Source: an uncultured Muribaculaceae bacterium (GTDB lineage: Bacteria; Bacteroidota; Bacteroidia; Bacteroidales; Muribaculaceae). Taken from it: a stretch of 64,000 nt of DNA. This document shows, piece by piece, positions 56,701-64,000 of the stretch. The stretch is from positions 21,389-85,388 of the forward strand of contig CANQWS010000008.1 in the NCBI GenBank assembly GCA_947627615.1, given 5' to 3'. Position 1 is the stretch's first letter; every line of letters starts with the position of its first letter. Below the pieces are notes generated by a model, which was given only the letters and a program-made list of their open reading frames with translations, did no database searches and was not told the DNA's origin. The translations under genes and the position numbers were made by a program.

Positions 56701-57001
56701 CGGCACCCACCGCTTCCTTGAAGAGAACGGCGTTCCGGCCGAACGGGTGTTCTGGCCGTCGGAAGAGGGCTGCGAGCCTCAGGCACTGGGTCTGCTGCAC
56801 GACAGAAAGGTGGACCTTGTGGTCAATGTGCCCAAGGACCTGACCCCTACCGAACTCGGCAACGGCCACCGCATACGCCGCGCCGCCATAGACCTCAACA
56901 TACCTTTGCTCACCAACAGCCGTCTGGCCTCGGCATTCATCCGCGCTTTCACCACCCTGAAACCTGCCGACATGGAAATCCGGGCATGGGACGAATACTA
57001 A
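53786..57001 (+). CDS. carB: Carbamoyl-phosphate synthase large subunit
   Basis: This 1071-residue subunit makes carbamoyl phosphate from bicarbonate, ammonia and two ATP. Two homologous halves are visible: the first begins [29 protein letters not shown] and the second [25 protein letters not shown], each followed by ATP-grasp domains ([14 protein letters not shown]-type P-loop and [16 protein letters not shown]). The C-terminal MGS-like allosteric domain carries [42 protein letters not shown] in parts. Full length and intact. Confidence 0.97.
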   Translation: [1071 protein letters not shown]

Positions 57002-57014
57002 CATATTGACCGCC

Positions 57015-57872
57015 ATGACTCTCCACGAACTCTGCACCGACGCCGCATCACGTCTCTCCGCCCGTTTCGGGCCGGGCGAGGCGAAATGGATGGTGCGCAT
57101 AATGATGTCGGAACTGAAAGGCTACACCCAGGCCGACATAGCCATCAAATCCGCCGACGAGGTCAGCGAATACCTTGCTGGCAAAGTCAAGTCGGTGACC
57201 GACCGCCTGCTCAATGACGAGCCTATACAGTACATATTCTCGTCGACCGTGTTCTACGGGCTTACGCTCAAGGTGACGCCGGCCACGCTGATTCCGCGGC
57301 CGGAGACCGAAGAGCTTGTGGACATGATTGTGAGGCGGTGGAGCGGCCACGACGACCTGCGCGTGCTCGATGCCTGCACCGGCTCGGGCTGCATAGCCCT
57401 TGCACTGGCCCGCAATCTGCCGTTTAGCCGCGTGGACGCATTCGACGTGAGCACGGCCGCCCTCGAAGTGGCCCGGCAGAACAACGCCGCGCTGAAAACT
57501 TCGGTGCGCTTCTTCGAGGCCGACGCCCTGCATCTGCCCGCGCCCGCGCAGCCTTGTTACGACATAATAGTCAGCAACCCGCCCTACATAGCCGAACACG
57601 AGAAGGCCTCGATGGAGCCTAATGTGTTGCTTCACGAGCCTCACTCGGCCCTGTTTGTCCCTGACAGCGACCCGCTTGAATTCTACAAAGCGCTGGCCGC
57701 CTACGCCATGGAGGCCCTCAGGGCGGAGGGCATGCTGTACTTCGAGATAAACCCGCTCTATGCCGCCGAACTGAAAAAGCTGATGGAAACGGACGGATGG
57801 GAGGACGTGGAACTCTACCCCGACATGCAGCGCCTGACGAGATTCCTCACAGCCAGAGAGCCGGAACGATGA
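57015..57872 (+). CDS. prmC: Release factor glutamine methyltransferase PrmC
   Basis: This 285-residue methyltransferase modifies the GGQ Gln of RF1/RF2. The N-terminal helical domain is followed by the SAM-binding core with LDACTGSGCIALALARN and the catalytic NPPY (VSNPPYIAEHEK). PRPETEELVDMIV precedes the core, as in HemK proteins. ATG at 57015 is preferred to a TTG three codons upstream. It overlaps recX by four bases and lies 13 bases after carB. Confidence 0.94.
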   Translation: MTLHELCTDAASRLSARFGPGEAKWMVRIMMSELKGYTQADIAIKSADEVSEYLAGKVKSVTDRLLNDEPIQYIFSSTVFYGLTLKVTPATLIPRPETEELVDMIVRRWSGHDDLRVLDACTGSGCIALALARNLPFSRVDAFDVSTAALEVARQNNAALKTSVRFFEADALHLPAPAQPCYDIIVSNPPYIAEHEKASMEPNVLLHEPHSALFVPDSDPLEFYKALAAYAMEALRAEGMLYFEINPLYAAELKKLMETDGWEDVELYPDMQRLTRFLTAREPER

Positions 57873-58357
57873 AGAAGCCGATGTCACACAAAGCCGCGCT
57901 GGCACGTCTGGAAGAGCTGTGCGCCCGCTCGGAACAATGCAGCAACGACCTGATCGGGAAGCTGTACAGGTGGGGCGTGGAGCCTCCGTTCGACGACATA
58001 ACGGAGAGCCTCGCCGAGCGCCGCTATCTTGACGACCTGCGCTTCGCAAAGGCTTTTGTGCGCGACAAATACCGCTTTGACCGGTGGGGGCGCGTAAAGA
58101 TAGCGCGTGCTCTGGCCGCGAAAAGGATTTCCCGGGCCGACATCGACGAGGCCATGCAGGAGGTCGACGTCAGGGAATACGCCCTCAACTGCTACCGGCT
58201 CTTGAAAAGCCGCCGCAAGAGCCTCGGGAACGCGGGACTGGAGGAAAACGAGATGCGCCAGCGGCTGCTGCGTTTCATAGCCCAGCGGGGCTATGAGGTG
58301 TCACTTGCCGTCAGGCTGCTTGACAATGAGAAGCTATGGACGCAGGAGGACGAATAA
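57869..58357 (+). CDS. recX: RecX regulatory protein
   Basis: This 162-residue helical protein modulates RecA filaments. Three-helix repeats are visible (LARLEELCARSEQCSNDLIGKLYRWG, FDDITESLAERRYLDDLRFAKAFVRDKYRFDRWGRVKIARALAAKRIS and the C-terminal LLRFIAQRGYEVSLAVRLL), each with the family Tyr-Leu-Asp pattern. The start overlaps prmC (ATGA) and the end overlaps comF by 22 bases. Not linked to recA here. Confidence 0.88.
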   Translation: MKKPMSHKAALARLEELCARSEQCSNDLIGKLYRWGVEPPFDDITESLAERRYLDDLRFAKAFVRDKYRFDRWGRVKIARALAAKRISRADIDEAMQEVDVREYALNCYRLLKSRRKSLGNAGLEENEMRQRLLRFIAQRGYEVSLAVRLLDNEKLWTQEDE

Positions 58358-59049
58358 GGCAGTGGCGCGACAGTCTGCTCGACATCATCTTCCCGCGATG
58401 CTGCGAGGTCTGCGGCACGCCTCTGGTCAACGGCGAGGAAGTAATCTGCACGGGGTGTGACATGGCCATGCCGCGCTGCAACATCCACGGCGAGCCGTTC
58501 AACACCATCCACCAGCGCCTCATGGGGCATGCGCCGATAGAGCGCGCGGCCGGATATTTCTACTATTACCGCAACACCCCCTACACCTCGCTCATCCTGT
58601 CCGCCAAATACCGCGGCCGGCCCCGCATAGCCCGGACTCTGGCCGCAAGGTTCGCCGAAGAGATAGCCGGCTCCGGATTCTTCGACGGTATAGACATGAT
58701 CATCCCCGTTCCGCTCCACCGTCTCCGCCAGCTTCGCCGCGGCTACAATCAGGCGGAGCAGATGGCCCTCGGCCTGGGCGATACAACCGGGATTGAAGTG
58801 GTCACGGACGTGCTCTCGGCGCGCCGTCACTCCACCCAGACGCGCCGCAATGCCTACGAACGATGGCTCAACTCGCTCCACATCTACCACGTGACCGCTC
58901 CGGAGAAACTGGAAGGCAGGCATGTGCTGATAGCCGACGACGTGATAACCACGGGAGCCACCATGCTCGCATGCTGCGATGCCGTCCACAAAGCCGCGCC
59001 GACAGCCCGCATAAGCGTCATCTCGCTGGGCGTCACCTCTCTGACATAG
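58336..59049 (+). CDS. ComF family phosphoribosyltransferase-like protein
   Basis: This 237-residue protein has an N-terminal zinc-binding region (CCEVCGTPLVNGEEVICTGCDMAMPRC) and a C-terminal phosphoribosyltransferase fold with the PRPP loop VLIADDVITTGATMLAC. PVPLHRLRQLRRGYNQAEQMA is the central family block. Members are involved in DNA uptake in naturally competent bacteria; function in Bacteroidales is unclear. Translation is likely coupled to recX. Confidence 0.9.
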   Translation: MDAGGRIRQWRDSLLDIIFPRCCEVCGTPLVNGEEVICTGCDMAMPRCNIHGEPFNTIHQRLMGHAPIERAAGYFYYYRNTPYTSLILSAKYRGRPRIARTLAARFAEEIAGSGFFDGIDMIIPVPLHRLRQLRRGYNQAEQMALGLGDTTGIEVVTDVLSARRHSTQTRRNAYERWLNSLHIYHVTAPEKLEGRHVLIADDVITTGATMLACCDAVHKAAPTARISVISLGVTSLT

Positions 59050-59093
59050 CCAAAAATAATAGGCTCCATTAGCGTTATGTCCTGAAAAAATAG

Positions 59094-59101
59094 TAACTTT
59101 G
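59094..59101 (+). promoter_or_regulatory. Promoter of the purC operon
   Basis: TAACTTTG, 72 bases before the purC ATG. The leader contains no recognised purine riboswitch. Confidence 0.6.
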
Positions 59102-59172
59102 CACACTGTTAACACCCGGCAAACGGAACAGATTATAACCATTCCATATCATTATAAAAATTCTCACACACA

Positions 59173-60126
59173 ATGGCTACCGCACTTGTCAACACAGACT
59201 ATAATTTCCCGGGCCAGACCGGAGTTTATCACGGTAAAGTACGCGATGTCTACTCCATAGGCACCGATACCCTCGTAATGATAGCTACAGACCGCATATC
59301 GGCATTCGATGTGGTGCTCCCCGAAGGCATACCCTACAAGGGTCAGGTCCTCAACCAGATAGCGACCTACTTCCTCGATGCCACCTCTGACATTGTCCCC
59401 AACTGGAAACTTGCCGTTCCCGACCCGATGGTCACCGTGGGTCTCCGCTGCGAAGGTTTCAGAGTGGAGATGATTATCCGCGGCTATCTTACGGGCAGCG
59501 CATGGCGCGCCTACAAGGACGGCTGCCGCGAACTGTGCGGCGTGAGACTTCCCGAGGGCATGCGCGAGAACCAGGCCTTTCCCGAGCCCATCATCACACC
59601 GACCACCAAAGCCGACGCCGGCCATGACGAGAACATATCCAAGGAAGAGATTATCCGTCAGGGCATAGTATCGGCCGAGGACTACGAGCAGATGGAGGCC
59701 TATACCCGCAAGCTCTTTGCCCGCGGACAGCAGATGGCGGCCGAAAAAGGCCTGATTCTGGTGGACACCAAATATGAATTCGGCAAGCATGACGGCAAGG
59801 TCTATCTCATTGACGAGATCCACACCCCAGATTCATCACGCTATTTCTATGCCGACGGCTACGAGGAACGCTTCGAGAAAGGCGAGCCGCAGCGTCAGCT
59901 GAGCAAGGAATTCGTGCGCCAGTGGCTCATTGAGAACGGATTCATGGGGCAGCCCGGCCAGAAGGTGCCCGAAATGACACCCGCCATTGTGAAATCCATC
60001 TCGGACCGCTACATTGAACTCTACGAGCAGGTAACCGGTAAGGTTTTCGTCAAGGCCGACGAATCGGACCTCGACAACCGCATAGCCGTCAACATCCTTG
60101 ACTGCCTGCAGAATCTCTCACGATAA
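59173..60126 (+). CDS. purC: Phosphoribosylaminoimidazole-succinocarboxamide synthase
   Basis: This 317-residue enzyme joins aspartate to CAIR in purine synthesis. Family blocks are [31 protein letters not shown] in parts, [68 protein letters not shown] in parts. This is the longer SAICAR synthetase type common in Bacteroidetes. The menaquinone methyltransferase gene starts 11 bases after the stop. Confidence 0.95.
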   Translation: MATALVNTDYNFPGQTGVYHGKVRDVYSIGTDTLVMIATDRISAFDVVLPEGIPYKGQVLNQIATYFLDATSDIVPNWKLAVPDPMVTVGLRCEGFRVEMIIRGYLTGSAWRAYKDGCRELCGVRLPEGMRENQAFPEPIITPTTKADAGHDENISKEEIIRQGIVSAEDYEQMEAYTRKLFARGQQMAAEKGLILVDTKYEFGKHDGKVYLIDEIHTPDSSRYFYADGYEERFEKGEPQRQLSKEFVRQWLIENGFMGQPGQKVPEMTPAIVKSISDRYIELYEQVTGKVFVKADESDLDNRIAVNILDCLQNLSR

Positions 60127-60137
60127 AGCCACCCGGA

Positions 60138-60887
60138 TTGGACTGCGAGAAAATAACCCCTTACGGCGACAATGACCGGCCGAAATCGGAACAGGTCGAG
60201 GCGATGTTCGACAACATTGCCCCGGCCTACGATTTCATGAACCGGGCCATGTCGTTCGGGCTGCACCGTCTGTGGCTCCGCCGCGGTCTCTCGGCCGTCA
60301 GGAAATCGAACCCCGGCGGCGAATGGCTTGACGTGGCCACCGGCACGGCCGATGTGGCCATAAGTCTTGCGGGCATCTCGCCGCAGGCCCACATCACCGG
60401 CATAGACCTGTCGGAAGGCATGCTCGAACGCGGGCGCGAGAAAGTGGCGCGGGCGGGACTCTCCGGCCGCATCACGCTTCAGCGCGCCGACTGTCTGGAA
60501 CTGCCCTTTGCCGACGGTTCGATGGGGCTTGTCACCGTGGCCTACGGTGTGCGTAACTTCCAGGACCTCGCGGCCGGACTACGCGAGATGGCGCGGGTGT
60601 TGCGTCCCGGTGGAATGCTGATGGTCATAGAGCTGTCAACCCCGACATCGCCCCTGATCAGGCCGCTCTACAACCTCTACACCCGCCACATAATCCCGCT
60701 GATGGGGCGCATAGTGTCAAAGGACGTGCGGGCCTACAGCTATCTGCCCGAATCCATAGCCGCGGTGCCTCAGGGATCCGACATGACCGAACTGCTCCGC
60801 CAATCGGGACTGACCGATGCACGGTTCCGCGCCATGACCTTCGGGACATGCACTCTGTACACAGCTTACAAACCTAAACAACAATAA
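60138..60887 (+). CDS. ubiE: Demethylmenaquinone methyltransferase, UbiE/MenG family
   Basis: This 249-residue methyltransferase makes menaquinone for anaerobic respiration. The SAM loop WLDVATGTADVAISLA and the family blocks MFDNIAPAYDFMNRAMSFG, VTVAYGVRNFQDLAAGLREMARVLRPGG and LYTRHIIPLMG are present. The start is TTG at 60138: the next in-frame ATG would remove the conserved EQVEAMF region. TTG starts are uncommon in this window, so it may lower translation relative to purC. Confidence 0.93.
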   Translation: MDCEKITPYGDNDRPKSEQVEAMFDNIAPAYDFMNRAMSFGLHRLWLRRGLSAVRKSNPGGEWLDVATGTADVAISLAGISPQAHITGIDLSEGMLERGREKVARAGLSGRITLQRADCLELPFADGSMGLVTVAYGVRNFQDLAAGLREMARVLRPGGMLMVIELSTPTSPLIRPLYNLYTRHIIPLMGRIVSKDVRAYSYLPESIAAVPQGSDMTELLRQSGLTDARFRAMTFGTCTLYTAYKPKQQ

Positions 60888-60889
60888 AT

Positions 60890-62926
60890 ATGAAATTCAA
60901 GAAAATTGTCCTCGCCATGGCCGTCAGCCTCTCGGCTACCGCAGTCACGGCACAGGAACACCTCAAGAGCCTCGATCCCGGCCAGATTGACAATTCAATC
61001 CCCGCCGGAACCGATTTCTACGGCCATGTCAACTCAAAATGGCAGAAGGCCAATCCCCTCACCCCCGAACACGCCCGCTACGGCAAATTCAACGTGCTCT
61101 CCGACTCTTCCGAGCAGAGAGTGAAGAACATAGTGCTCAACCTTGCCGCCACAAATCCCCAGCCCGGAACCGTTGCCTTCAAGGTGTCGACCATCTACAA
61201 CCAGGCCATGGACTCCGTGCGCCGCAACGCCGACGGAGCCAAGCCCATCCAGGCCGACCTCAAGAAAATAGAGAACACGCCTCATGAAGGCATGGAGGAC
61301 CTCTTCCTCTGGATGCACGCCAACTACAGCAGCCCGTTCTTCTCGGCAGGACCGCAGGAGGACCTTGCCGATTCAAAGGTCTATGCCATGTACGTGGGCG
61401 GCGGAGGCATAGGTCTCGGCGACCGCGACTACTACCTCAAGAACGACAAACGCAACAAAGAGGTGCGCGAAGCCTATCAGAAACTCATAGTGAAGCAGAT
61501 GATGAACGCCGGCTTCAAGAAAAAAGACGCCCGGCGCATCATGAAGAACGTGATGAAGATCGAGACCGCCATAGCCGATTCGACCTGGACCCGCGAGGAA
61601 AGCCGCAACATCCCGGCCATGTACAACCCCCGCACATTCGCCCAGCTCAAGGAACTCTATCCCCACATCAACTGGGACCGTTTCTTCATTGAGACCATGG
61701 GCATACCTTCGCCCGAGAAAGTCATTGTGACCGAGCTCAACACCGTCAAGCAGGCCGACAATCTCATGAGCACCCTCACCGACCGCGAAATCAAGGACTA
61801 CTATCTCTGGAAATACGTGGCTCAGGCTGCCGGAGCGCTCTCCGATGACTTTGCCGACGCATCGTTCGAGTTCAGCAAGGTGATGAGCGGCGTGCAGCAG
61901 CAGCGTCCCCGCTGGAAACGCGCTCTCGGCGCAACCGAAGGCGCCATGGGCGAGGCCGTTGGCCAGCTCTATGTCGAGAAGTATTTCCCCCAGTCATCAA
62001 AGGACTATATGATCGGTCTGGTGGAGAATCTCCGCACTGCTCTCGGCAAGCACATCATCAACCTCACATGGATGAGCGACGACACCAAGCTCAACGCCAT
62101 CAAGAAGCTCAACGCTTTCACCGTAAAAATCGGATACCCCGACAAGTGGAAAGACTATACCACTCTTGAAATAGACCCGAACCTGTCGTACTACGAGAAC
62201 ATGCACAACGTTGCTATGTGGCACCAGAAAGAGTATTACAAGAAATGGGGCAAACCCGTTGACCGCACCGAGTGGGGCATGACTCCGCAGACCGTCAACG
62301 CCTACTACAACCCGCTGGCCAACGAGATAGTGTTCCCGGCAGCCATTCTCCAGGCTCCGTTCTTTGACCCGCAGTCGTCCGACGCTGAGAACTACGGCGG
62401 TATCGGCGTGGTAATAGGCCATGAGATGACCCACGGATTCGACGACCAGGGCCGCAACTTCGACGCTCAGGGCAACATGGTCAACTGGTGGACTCCCGAA
62501 GACACCGAGGCTTTCACCGAGCTCACCAAAGGTCTGGGCGCCCAGTTCGACGCCGTTGAGGTGCTTCCCGGCCTCCATGCCAACGGAACCTACACCATGG
62601 GCGAGAACATCGCCGACCAGGGCGGTCTCCGCATAGCCATGACCGCATTCCTTGACTCCCAGAAGAAAAAAGGCGTGGACGTGGCCACCGAAACCATCGA
62701 AGGCTTCTCACCCTTCCAGGTGTTCTACCTGAACTATGCCAACCTCTGGGGCCAGAACATCCGTGACGAAGAGATCCGCTCGCTCACCACTGGCGATGTC
62801 CACTCGCTGGGCGAGAACCGCGTCAATGTGACCCTGCGCAACATCGAGCCCTTCTTCAAGGCATTCAACATCACCGAAGGTCAGCCCATGTTCCGTCCCG
62901 AATCGGAGCGTGTGATCATCTGGTAA
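60890..62926 (+). CDS. pepO: M13 family zinc endopeptidase, exported
   Basis: This 678-residue neprilysin-like peptidase cleaves short peptides outside the cytosol. It has a signal peptide (ivLAMAVSLSATAVTA), the M13 N-terminal domain, NAYYNPLANEIVFPAAIL, the zinc motif GHEMTHGFDDQG (HExxH) and the third ligand in GENIADQGGL. No lipobox is visible. It begins two bases after the methyltransferase stop and ends at a strong terminator. Confidence 0.94.
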   Translation: MKFKKIVLAMAVSLSATAVTAQEHLKSLDPGQIDNSIPAGTDFYGHVNSKWQKANPLTPEHARYGKFNVLSDSSEQRVKNIVLNLAATNPQPGTVAFKVSTIYNQAMDSVRRNADGAKPIQADLKKIENTPHEGMEDLFLWMHANYSSPFFSAGPQEDLADSKVYAMYVGGGGIGLGDRDYYLKNDKRNKEVREAYQKLIVKQMMNAGFKKKDARRIMKNVMKIETAIADSTWTREESRNIPAMYNPRTFAQLKELYPHINWDRFFIETMGIPSPEKVIVTELNTVKQADNLMSTLTDREIKDYYLWKYVAQAAGALSDDFADASFEFSKVMSGVQQQRPRWKRALGATEGAMGEAVGQLYVEKYFPQSSKDYMIGLVENLRTALGKHIINLTWMSDDTKLNAIKKLNAFTVKIGYPDKWKDYTTLEIDPNLSYYENMHNVAMWHQKEYYKKWGKPVDRTEWGMTPQTVNAYYNPLANEIVFPAAILQAPFFDPQSSDAENYGGIGVVIGHEMTHGFDDQGRNFDAQGNMVNWWTPEDTEAFTELTKGLGAQFDAVEVLPGLHANGTYTMGENIADQGGLRIAMTAFLDSQKKKGVDVATETIEGFSPFQVFYLNYANLWGQNIRDEEIRSLTTGDVHSLGENRVNVTLRNIEPFFKAFNITEGQPMFRPESERVIIW

Positions 62927-62951
62927 TTCCCTTCAAATAACCGATAACACT

Positions 62952-62993
62952 GCGGCCATGGCATCACTCCGATCGCCATGGCCGCCTGTTTTT
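62952..62993 (+). terminator. Terminator of the purC-pepO transcript
   Basis: GCGGCCATGGC (62952-62962) and GCCATGGCCGC (62975-62985) form a perfect 11-base stem, followed by CTGTTTTTAG. Confidence 0.88.
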
Positions 62994-63011
62994 AGCTGAG
63001 CCGCCACATAA

Positions 63012-63232
63012 GCCTATTGCCGTAGGCACCATATCAACGCCTATTTATATGGTTATTATCAGCTCTGAAAGAGCCTGTTAATTGGAGCCCCGCATCAAAT
63101 GAGGCGAGGAACGAGGCCGCATTTGGTGTGGGGTAACGGTCCGCCAGCATACCCGCCCTCGGAGAGGTCGATTAAATTCCTCGCGGAGTGACGGAGGCAC
63201 GGGGTTGTACTGAACGTGGGCCTTGGCCCACG
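63012..63232 (+). other. Dense cluster of hairpins, possible RNA or repeat element
   Basis: Between pepO and the last gene lies about 220 bases packed with inverted repeats: GCCTA/TAGGC (63012-63027), CCATAT/ATATGG (63029-63052), GCTCT/AGAGC (63062-63074), a 14-base stem with G-U type pairs at 63088-63101 with 63120-63133, and CGTGGGCC/GGCCCACG (63215-63232), two bases apart. No known motif is recognised. The rest of the 457-base gap is an intrinsic terminator and a pyrimidine-rich stretch before the promoter at 63371. It could be a structured RNA or a dispersed repeat. Confidence 0.4.
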
Positions 63233-63370
63233 GTTAGCCGGGCAGAAAAGATGAGAGCCCGCGCCAGCGGCCGTGCTCGTGGTAGCTGACCGCCGTTTCC
63301 TCCCACCCTTCCCGTCTCTCCCATCCTCCCGTTTTTAGGTTTTCGCACTCAGACCCCGCCTCCGCCGTCG

Positions 63371-63378
63371 TATCTTTG
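63371..63378 (+). promoter_or_regulatory. Promoter next to the right-end gene start
   Basis: TATCTTTG is a perfect -7 element and the ATG follows only five bases later, so the message would be leaderless. A good -33 TTG at 19-21 bases was not found. Confidence 0.5.
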
Positions 63379-63383
63379 CCTCC

Positions 63384-64000
63384 ATGAGACGCACAGCACT
63401 GATAAAGACCCCATCGCGCTATCACGCCGACCGCCGCGACCATGCCGCGCAGTTCGAGCGCTGGCTGGGCTACTCGCTCCACCCCGACGCACGTCGCGCC
63501 GTGGCCATCCTGGAGCGTCAGCGCGCCCGCCGTCAGCCGCAGCGCCTCTACGTCTGCGACCGCGACGCCTCGCGTGGCGTCATGCAGCGTGCATTGGCAT
63601 CCTATGTCCGCTGGCTCGCCATGGTCGTGCGCCCCGAAACGGCATTCTATGTCGTGGGCCGCAACCGCGATCAGGTCAAAAGCCTCATCACCAAGGCCGA
63701 CATCAAGCGTCTGCCCGATCCCAAGTATCAGCCCATCTTAGGCACCGCCCGCAGTCCGGAATACTGCCGCGGCCTGAACTTCGGCATGGCCCTGCTGCTC
63801 GACAGCGACGCCTATCCCCGCCGCGGCCGCCATCTGAAACGAGTGTGGAGTTCAGTCTGCCCCTGCATCTCGTCTATGGCCGGCACGTTGGCCGTTATCC
63901 ACGGTACCTACCGGCCGCGCACGCGGGTCAACCACTTCACGAGCGAGGTGCGGCGGTTGCGCGGACCAGACCGTACCGATGGCCTCGGGCCACCGCCGTG
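63384..64000 (+). CDS. Unidentified partial gene, possibly P-loop or terminase-like fold
   Basis: An ATG at 63384 opens a frame with no stop to the window end (205 codons). The start is followed by RRTALIKTPSRYHADRRDH. The product is very rich in Arg and basic residues. The segment RLYVCDRDASRGVMQRALAS, then a helix and TAFYVVGRNRDQVKSLI, has the strand-loop-helix-strand spacing of P-loop ATPases such as phage terminases, but the loop lacks GK[ST]. I do not recognise the family. Codon use is more Arg-rich than its neighbours. The structured element 150 bases upstream may be linked to it. Confidence 0.4.
   Translation, partial: MRRTALIKTPSRYHADRRDHAAQFERWLGYSLHPDARRAVAILERQRARRQPQRLYVCDRDASRGVMQRALASYVRWLAMVVRPETAFYVVGRNRDQVKSLITKADIKRLPDPKYQPILGTARSPEYCRGLNFGMALLLDSDAYPRRGRHLKRVWSSVCPCISSMAGTLAVIHGTYRPRTRVNHFTSEVRRLRGPDRTDGLGPPP

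Noticed and set aside
63384..64000. Prophage or integrated element call at the right end
   Set aside because: Only one partial gene is visible; no integrase, attachment repeats or other phage genes can be seen.

Overview
The window looks like a chromosomal segment of a GC-rich Bacteroidales bacterium. The evidence is repeated use of the Bacteroidetes promoter -7 element TAnnTTTG with a TTG-like -33 element about 20 bases upstream, the near absence of Shine-Dalgarno sites, a complete type IX secretion core cluster, a Bacteroidetes-type TonB-dependent receptor, and GldK/L/M/N, PorT and PorP/SprF homologues. High GC, a GH89 mucin-type glycosidase and the gene mix fit a gut Muribaculaceae-like organism; that family assignment is inference.

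Layout. 1-7.3 kb: rfbC, a GlmU-like nucleotidyltransferase, an outer-membrane barrel, a TolB-like propeller, a cation/proton antiporter and asd. 7.4-14.3 kb: a secreted duplicated protein with a type IX-like C-terminus, cytidine deaminase, a C69 dipeptidase, an esterase and alpha-N-acetylglucosaminidase. 14.4-22.8 kb: galK, argR with an ArgC-like protein that lacks the catalytic Cys, a probable small RNA, an RluB-type pseudouridine synthase with a long Asn/Gly/Arg repeat domain, asnS, and the GDP-fucose pair gmd-fcl. 22.8-31 kb: a SecB-like protein, an ion channel with an altered filter, then porT-porP-gldK-gldL-gldM-gldN. 31-37.4 kb: a TonB-domain protein, a phosphoesterase, yebC, pheT and lpxA. 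37.4-43.5 kb: a tripartite RND efflux operon whose pump carries an extra membrane hairpin. 43.9-48.7 kb: a TonB-dependent receptor with a non-SusD lipoprotein. 48.7-62.9 kb: metK behind a SAM-II riboswitch and terminator, a SurA/PpiD-like chaperone, carAB, prmC-recX-comF, purC-menaquinone methyltransferase and an M13 peptidase. 62.9-64 kb: an unusual structured non-coding stretch and a partial unidentified gene.

How the parts connect: several genes build or energise the cell envelope (rhamnose and fucose nucleotide sugars, lipid A acylation, type IX secretion, RND efflux, TonB-linked uptake). Others are core biosynthesis (Asp family, carbamoyl phosphate, purine, SAM, menaquinone) and translation (AsnRS, PheRS beta, PrmC, RluB). 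Promoters and terminators were found by eye and no folding or database search was run. The main items for follow-up are the riboswitch-terminator at metK, the ArgC-like pseudoenzyme, the altered RND pump and channel, the small RNA candidate, and the right-end structured element with its adjacent gene.
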